Source: Clostridium chromiireducens
Lineage (GTDB): Bacteria; Bacillota; Clostridia; Clostridiales; Clostridiaceae
DNA length: 32,595 nt
Direction of reading: 5' to 3'
Assembly (NCBI RefSeq): GCF_002029255.1
Contig: NZ_MZGT01000055.1
Coordinates: 1 to 32,595, forward strand
The position numbers and the translations under genes are program-made. Shown piece by piece: positions 32,512 to 32,595 of this stretch. Position 1 is the first letter of the stretch. Each line of letters begins with the position of its first letter. The notes below the pieces were generated by a model that saw nothing but the letters and a program-made list of their open reading frames with translations, searched no databases and was not told the DNA's origin.

Positions 32512-32542
32512 ATATAACTGGAAATTTCATTTCCAGTTATAT
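32512..32542 (+). terminator. Orphan terminator-like hairpin
   Basis: ATATAACTGGAAA pairs perfectly with TTTCCAGTTATAT around TTTCA and is followed by TTTTATATTTC on the plus strand only. The HxlR gene already has a terminator, and no gene is seen between the two hairpins (32446-32511). Confidence 0.6.
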
Positions 32543-32595
32543 TTTTATATTTCTTTTGAAATACTAAAACTGGATAGTATTATGTTTCTAGTTTG

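Noticed and set aside
1..32595. CRISPR array, tRNA or rRNA genes
   Set aside because: No regularly spaced direct repeats and no recognisable cloverleaf or rRNA segment were seen by eye. A tRNA scan would settle it.

Overview
The window looks like a chromosomal segment of an AT-rich, spore-forming Bacillota, most probably a Clostridium sensu stricto. The grounds are strongly AT-biased codon use, AGGAGG-type ribosome sites with occasional TTG or GTG starts, two tandem subtilases resembling the Csp germination proteases, an anaerobe-style double 4Fe-4S protein, and a MalQ-GlgP maltodextrin operon under a LacI repressor. I see no rRNA, tRNA, CRISPR array, prophage or intact transposase gene. The species is not determined.

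Layout. 1-6400: a TetR regulator converges on a calcineurin-like phosphoesterase. Then, all on the minus strand, come an Amt ammonium transporter with a structured leader, a protein tentatively assigned to DUF4261, and a FAD oxidoreductase carrying a C-terminal Rieske domain. 6500-9650: an SDR dehydrogenase converges on topoisomerase III (topB), and the two share a terminator. 9700-12200: a minus-strand group of five small membrane or exported proteins of unknown function; the last one has a repeat element at its 3' end. 12600-15400: a D-2-hydroxyacid dehydrogenase, an epoxyqueuosine-reductase-like Fe-S protein and a 51-residue membrane protein. 15800-20850: lacI, malQ and glgP for maltodextrin and glycogen breakdown. 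21400-23740: a PucR-type regulator and a UgpC/MsmX-type ABC ATPase that could energise several sugar importers. 24200-26030: a secreted transglutaminase-fold protein and a class I glutamine amidotransferase (PuuD-like). 26100-29700: two tandem, translationally coupled Csp-like S8 proteases with intact triads. 29900-32400: a small membrane protein, a DUF421 (YetF-like) protein, and a divergent flavin reductase/HxlR regulator pair.

The least ordinary content lies between the genes. A family of long inverted-repeat elements occurs in about ten full, half or fragmentary copies (near 2.1, 9.7, 12.3-12.6, 13.9, 15.4-15.8, 21.1 and 23.9-24.2 kb). They mostly abut the 3' ends of genes, and in two cases they appear to supply the stop codon. 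Two copies of another structured repeat, resembling IS200/IS605 ends, sit beside lacI/malQ and between ugpC and the PucR gene. A terminator with its flank is duplicated at 15.1 and 21.3 kb.

Two features of the ammonium transporter also stand out. The first histidine of the twin-His pore motif is replaced by glutamate. The leader holds a 19-bp stem with several G.U pairs followed by eight U's, lying between a good promoter and the start codon, which suggests control by transcription attenuation.
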